Origin: Candidatus Kurthia intestinigallinarum
GTDB taxonomy: Bacteria > Bacillota > Bacilli > Bacillales_A > Planococcaceae
NCBI RefSeq assembly: GCF_003991225.1
Contig: NZ_JTFC01000031.1
Coordinates: forward strand, 1 to 64,000
Length of the DNA: 64,000 bases
Direction of reading: 5' to 3'
The stretch's first letter is position 1, and the number at the start of each line of letters is the position of its first letter. The position numbers were made by a program, and so were the translations under genes. The notes under the pieces are model-generated. The model worked only from the letters and a program-made list of their open reading frames with translations. It was not told the origin of the DNA and made no database searches. Below are positions 60,904 to 64,000 of the stretch, piece after piece.

Positions 60904-61701
60904 TTAAACTTTTTCGAGATATGCGCGTTTAGCAGATACCCATTCACCCATTTTTGTTTTGAATCGATACTTATTACCGAATTTAACAATATCCGTTACG
61001 GTAAATGCTGTACCGACTTTTAATGTTTGTAGCTTATCAGCTTTTGTAAAGTCTACACCGCTGTATGTTGAGCACACTTTTTTAACGCGGTATAAGCCAA
61101 GTGGTGCACCAGTTTTATAAAACGTTTCAGTATTATTTGATGCTACTTCTACATGAGTTGTGGAAGACTTTTTGTAGCCAAGATAATCAGCTAAAAACTT
61201 CGCGATCGCCTGGCATAGCTTTTCAAATTTTGCTTTATACGTATCAGCATCGTGTTTATTTGAGACAAAGCATACTTCAAGTAATAATGCGGGCTTAGCT
61301 GTATTTTTTAATACATATAAATCTGTACGTACTTTTTGACCACGATTCGGCAAACCAAGTGCATCGGCCATTGCTTTAGAAAGTTGCGCAGCAATAACGC
61401 CATGCTTACCATGATGCAATACTTCTACACCAGTTGCTTTTGCTACGCCGGCGTTAAAGTGCACGCTAATATCAATGTTACGAGGTTTTGAATTGTGGAA
61501 GTTCGTAATTGTGCGTAAGTTTGTTGATTGATCGCGACTAGTGTTATCGTGGAACGTCCAACCATCGCCATCATATTCTTCACGTAAGATTTGATCTACA
61601 CGATTTACCACGCGACGTGCTTCATCTACTTCATCGATATAACCGCTTGCCCCTCGTACAATTTTGCCGTGTCCACTTGAAATAACATATTTATTTACCA
61701 T
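60904..61701 (-). CDS. Phage endolysin, N-acetylmuramoyl-L-alanine amidase
   Basis: A 265-residue endolysin that cuts the bond between muramic acid and L-Ala in peptidoglycan. Residues ~1-175 are an Amidase_3 domain: VISSGHGKIVRGASGY (zinc His), IDISVHFNAGVAKATGVEV (zinc His) and ALLLEVCFVSNKHDAD (catalytic Glu). Residues ~200-265 are an SH3-like wall-binding domain (GLYRVKKVCSTYSGVDFTKA). It starts at 61701 after AAGAGGAAG and overlaps the holin gene by 11 nt, the classical lysis cassette. Confidence 0.93.
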   Translation of the reverse strand: MVNKYVISSGHGKIVRGASGYIDEVDEARRVVNRVDQILREEYDGDGWTFHDNTSRDQSTNLRTITNFHNSKPRNIDISVHFNAGVAKATGVEVLHHGKHGVIAAQLSKAMADALGLPNRGQKVRTDLYVLKNTAKPALLLEVCFVSNKHDADTYKAKFEKLCQAIAKFLADYLGYKKSSTTHVEVASNNTETFYKTGAPLGLYRVKKVCSTYSGVDFTKADKLQTLKVGTAFTVTDIVKFGNKYRFKTKMGEWVSAKRAYLEKV

Positions 61702-62131
61702 TCTGTTCTTCCTCTTTTCCGTCAATTTTAAATTTGCCATCAATGATTTCTCGTAATTTGTTCACCAGATACTTCACTGGTGTAGGCATTGGCATACCCA
61801 TGCGTTCGCTATTTTCTTCTAGCGATACTAATTCCATTAAGATGTAGTAACACGCTACAAAGTTAGGGATAACGATGCCCACATCGAAACCTAAGTGAAG
61901 TAGCAACATATAAATTAAATTGGAGATACCTACCCACATCCACATGATGCCTTTTTTGATACCGCCTTTATAAAGCCTGTTACTGCTTGTTGCATACGGA
62001 CTTGATAAAATACCTAGTACAAAATCAAGTACGTTTAAGATGAATAGAAACGTTAAAAAGAACGACCATCCACCAAAGAAGTAGCTTAGTCCAGCTACAA
62101 TAAATGATAAAAATTTCATGACATGTTCCAT
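61691..62131 (-). CDS. Phage holin (phage_holin_4 type)
   Basis: A 146-residue membrane protein with about three hydrophobic segments (FIVAGLSYFFGGWSFFLTFL; GIMWMWVGISNLIYMLLLHL; GIVIPNFVACYYILMELVSL) and the family motif NRLYKGGIKKGI in between, plus a charged tail. Holins open the membrane at a set time to release the endolysin, which is encoded next. Ribosome site AAAGGAAGG. Confidence 0.9.
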   Translation of the reverse strand: MEHVMKFLSFIVAGLSYFFGGWSFFLTFLFILNVLDFVLGILSSPYATSSNRLYKGGIKKGIMWMWVGISNLIYMLLLHLGFDVGIVIPNFVACYYILMELVSLEENSERMGMPMPTPVKYLVNKLREIIDGKFKIDGKEEEQNGK

Positions 62132-62154
62132 ACGTCACCTTCCTTTCTGTAAAA

Positions 62155-62232
62155 TAAAAACCCTCACAATTTGTAGGAGGTTGATTATTTGCATAATAAA
62201 AAGCCTCCACATTTGTTGTGGAAGCCTTTTAG
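62155..62232 (-). terminator. Two successive hairpins between phage genes
   Basis: Minus strand: GGCTTCCACAACAAATGTGGAGGC followed by TTTTTA (62206-62232), then CCTCCTACAAATTGTGAGGG followed by TTTTTA (62155-62185). Both look like weak intrinsic terminators between the DUF2513 gene and the holin gene, so lysis genes may need read-through or their own promoter. Confidence 0.65.
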
Positions 62233-62242
62233 AATTACGATT

Positions 62243-62605
62243 TTAAATTCCTAAATATTTTTTAAGCTCTAAGGTAGCTAGTTCTTTAATGATGCCAAAT
62301 GAAGCACTAGATAAATTAAGATCTCGAATGCTAAGTCTTTCTTTTACATTTTCCCAAATATTATCTTTACGAATAGAATCTAAATACTCATGGCCATCCC
62401 ATGTGATTCTAGGACATTGTATTAAAGGAATGTACGTATTAGTAGGGCGTTGCATCTTAACTTCAACGAACCCGGCATCGGATAATAAATCTAAGTGATA
62501 TTTATATTTCGCGCCTTCTTCTGTTCGGTATTGAATAGTACGTGTATACTCTTCGCGTTCTAATTGAAATAATAGCTCACGAATGTATTCCATATCTCTT
62601 TGCAT
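62243..62605 (-). CDS. DUF2513 family phage protein
   Basis: A 120-residue protein of the DUF2513 family, common in prophages of Firmicutes. MQRDMEYIRELLFQLE at the start and ITWDGHEYLDSIRKDNIWENV near residue 70 are the family marks; a winged-helix-like fold with a regulatory role is likely but unproven. ATG at 62605 follows GGAAGGAGG. Confidence 0.85.
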   Translation of the reverse strand: MQRDMEYIRELLFQLEREEYTRTIQYRTEEGAKYKYHLDLLSDAGFVEVKMQRPTNTYIPLIQCPRITWDGHEYLDSIRKDNIWENVKERLSIRDLNLSSASFGIIKELATLELKKYLGI

Positions 62606-62688
62606 AGATAAAACCTCCTTCCACAACAATTATCCCTGTGGAAGAAAGGTATTACCATCATAGCTTTATGCTATTTTTGGTAATTAGG

Positions 62689-64000
62689 TTAATACACAAA
62701 GACCAAGCCATCTTTATTGCTATTTAATTTCAGTGACCAATTGACGGTTATTCCATCGACAATCATCGTATTGTCTGCACTACCGATTTCTGCTGCTTTC
62801 TTTGCTTCGTTTGCTAAATCATATGCGGTTTTAACTGATGCTGCGCATGCAATGTCTGTTGTGGATGTACTTGTCACACTGTTAACAATATTGGGTTTGC
62901 CAGTAATCCCCGACCATGTTGTTGTGCCAGCATCACCTTTATCACCTTTAGGCCCTTGTATACCTTGTGGCCCAGTCGCTCCTGTTGCCCCTGTATCACC
63001 TTTTGGACCTTGTATACCTTGTGCCCCCTGCGGGCCTGTGTCACCTTTATCTCCTTTGGGCCCTTGTATACCTTGCTCACCTTTATCTCCCTTTGCCCCT
63101 GTATCACCTTTTGGACCCTGTGGACCTATGGGGCCTTGAATACCCTGAATACCAATACCTTGTGGGCCTCTTTCACCAGTGGGTCCTTGTGGTCCAATAT
63201 CACCTTTATCGCCTTTGTCACCTTTTAGATTGACGTAACTATAAGATGTTTCATTATTAGCTTTCACGCCCAATTGCGTACCGTTCCAGTTATAGTCGAC
63301 TGCTATAATTTCATTTACTTTCGCATCTACATAAGTTTTAGACACGCCACTACCGCCACCATTAGATGATGACGCTGCAGTTTTAATGGTCTTTTTGACC
63401 TTATCAATGAATGTTGGATAATCTTTATCAAATACTGCCTCAACTTTTTTATTTTGCCCTGTTTCGTGATAGATGCGAATTTCTGTGATACGTGGCTCAA
63501 CTGATACGCCCCACTCATTACTATTCAATGTAACAATATCACCCAAGAAAAAGTCTTTTCCATACTGGAATAAAGTATTTTGTATTTGACCGCTGAAAAA
63601 TAACGTTTGCTCATATTCAGAAAGTTTTTCCTTACCTTTGTCAGCAAGGTCAGCTACAATATCATCTTCTGAACGATCAACTTCAACTTTATCTTTATAT
63701 TCATATTCGTAAGAACGACCATCTTCATGTTCTCCTACGCCTATCAATGTGACTTCTTTTTCTTCTGTTTCAGTTACGTCTGCATCAATGTATATTTCTT
63801 TTCTTTCTAATCCAGACACGTCATCATTAACTGTGGCAATTTTTCGTTGGATTTTTTCACTTTTGCCAGCTACATAAGCAGTATTTTTGTAATTTAGTTT
63901 GCTTTCTGTATATTCTAGGCTTTTAACCGTACCAAATTCTGTACTAAAAACTACTGGTGGTCTATCTATTTGATTGGTTGAACGGTCTACACCATCGACA
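62689..64000 (-). CDS. Phage tail protein: Gp37-like domain fused to collagen-like repeats (5' end outside the window)
   Basis: The minus-strand frame is open from 64000 to the stop at 62689 (>435 residues); a GTG at 63819 is internal. The N-terminal part matches the siphovirus ReqiPepy6 Gp37-like tail family (VVFSTEFGTVKSLEYTESKL; KNTAYVAGKSEKIQRKIATV; SGLERKEIYIDAD). After a Ser/Gly linker it has about 30 consecutive G-x-y triplets (GDKGDKGDIGPQGPTGERGP and so on, roughly 62920-63235), then a short C-terminal domain (~80 residues). It is probably the adsorption or side fibre protein; collagen triplets imply a trimer. Confidence 0.85.
   Translation of the reverse strand, partial: VDGVDRSTNQIDRPPVVFSTEFGTVKSLEYTESKLNYKNTAYVAGKSEKIQRKIATVNDDVSGLERKEIYIDADVTETEEKEVTLIGVGEHEDGRSYEYEYKDKVEVDRSEDDIVADLADKGKEKLSEYEQTLFFSGQIQNTLFQYGKDFFLGDIVTLNSNEWGVSVEPRITEIRIYHETGQNKKVEAVFDKDYPTFIDKVKKTIKTAASSSNGGGSGVSKTYVDAKVNEIIAVDYNWNGTQLGVKANNETSYSYVNLKGDKGDKGDIGPQGPTGERGPQGIGIQGIQGPIGPQGPKGDTGAKGDKGEQGIQGPKGDKGDTGPQGAQGIQGPKGDTGATGATGPQGIQGPKGDKGDAGTTTWSGITGKPNIVNSVTSTSTTDIACAASVKTAYDLANEAKKAAEIGSADNTMIVDGITVNWSLKLNSNKDGLVFVY

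Noticed and set aside
62717..63233. Several long plus-strand frames rich in Pro, Cys and Leu
   Set aside because: They are antisense translations of the collagen-repeat part of the tail gene; the triplet repeat keeps all frames open.
62920..63235. CRISPR-like or tandem-repeat DNA
   Set aside because: The periodicity comes from Gly-x-y codons in the tail protein; there are no constant repeats with unique spacers. No CRISPR array or cas gene is seen anywhere.

Overview
The window looks like chromosomal DNA of a low-GC Gram-positive rod of the order Bacillales, most likely a Planococcaceae relative (Lysinibacillus/Solibacillus/Kurthia type). The evidence is strong GGAGG-type ribosome sites, GTG/TTG starts, a leuA T-box, a dhb-type catecholate siderophore operon, xpaC-yaaN and yojN-yojO pairs, and Firmicutes-only small families (DUF1033, DUF3006, DUF6501). 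All family calls were made by reading the sequence; no database search was possible.

Layout. 1-1254: 5' part of a 23S rRNA gene preceded, without a 16S gene, by tRNA-Arg, tRNA-Leu and tRNA-Gly (all minus strand). 1.5-8.5 kb: a DHFR-like reductase, an aldo/keto reductase, a TetR-controlled acyl-CoA dehydrogenase operon with a matching operator, a small ion channel and two nearly identical cold-shock genes. 8.5-23.7 kb: a soluble globin-like/CZB chemoreceptor, xpaC-yaaN, a TcaA-like membrane protein, yojO-yojN, transporters, a SUKH protein and an MBL-DUF3006 pair. 23.8-24.2 kb: a second tRNA cluster (Gly-Ala-Ser-Phe in transcription order). 24.2-31 kb: M20 hydrolase plus YfcC-type carrier, ferritin, an exonuclease-like/BRCT protein, a lipoprotein, the scar of a deleted tetR/SDR pair, and TetR and MarR regulators.

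31.1-37.8 kb is a sulfate assimilation locus: cysH-sat-cysC (minus) diverges from sbp-cysT-cysW-cysA (plus). Both divergent leaders carry the same small hairpin motif abutting an intrinsic terminator, which looks like an uncharacterised attenuator. 37.9-51.3 kb is one large Fur-box-preceded operon for a bacillibactin-type siderophore. The adenylation codes read glycine and threonine. The aryl carrier protein is a free-standing gene instead of the C-terminal domain of DhbB, and the operon carries its own MbtH protein, PPTase and an aromatic-acid-type MFS transporter.

51.5-59.3 kb: a 31-codon ORF, a WHH-type nuclease-like protein, T-box-controlled leuA, an ABC ATPase, Dps, a decayed gene, a secreted ADP-ribosyltransferase with an R-STS-ExE signature, a third cold-shock gene and a lipoprotein. 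From about 59.8 kb to the right edge lies the lysis end of a siphovirus-like prophage: a DUF5677-like cargo gene, amidase endolysin, holin, a DUF2513 protein and a collagen-repeat tail protein that runs off the window. A roughly 130-bp nested palindromic intergenic element occurs three times (20.8, 24.2 and 28.5 kb).
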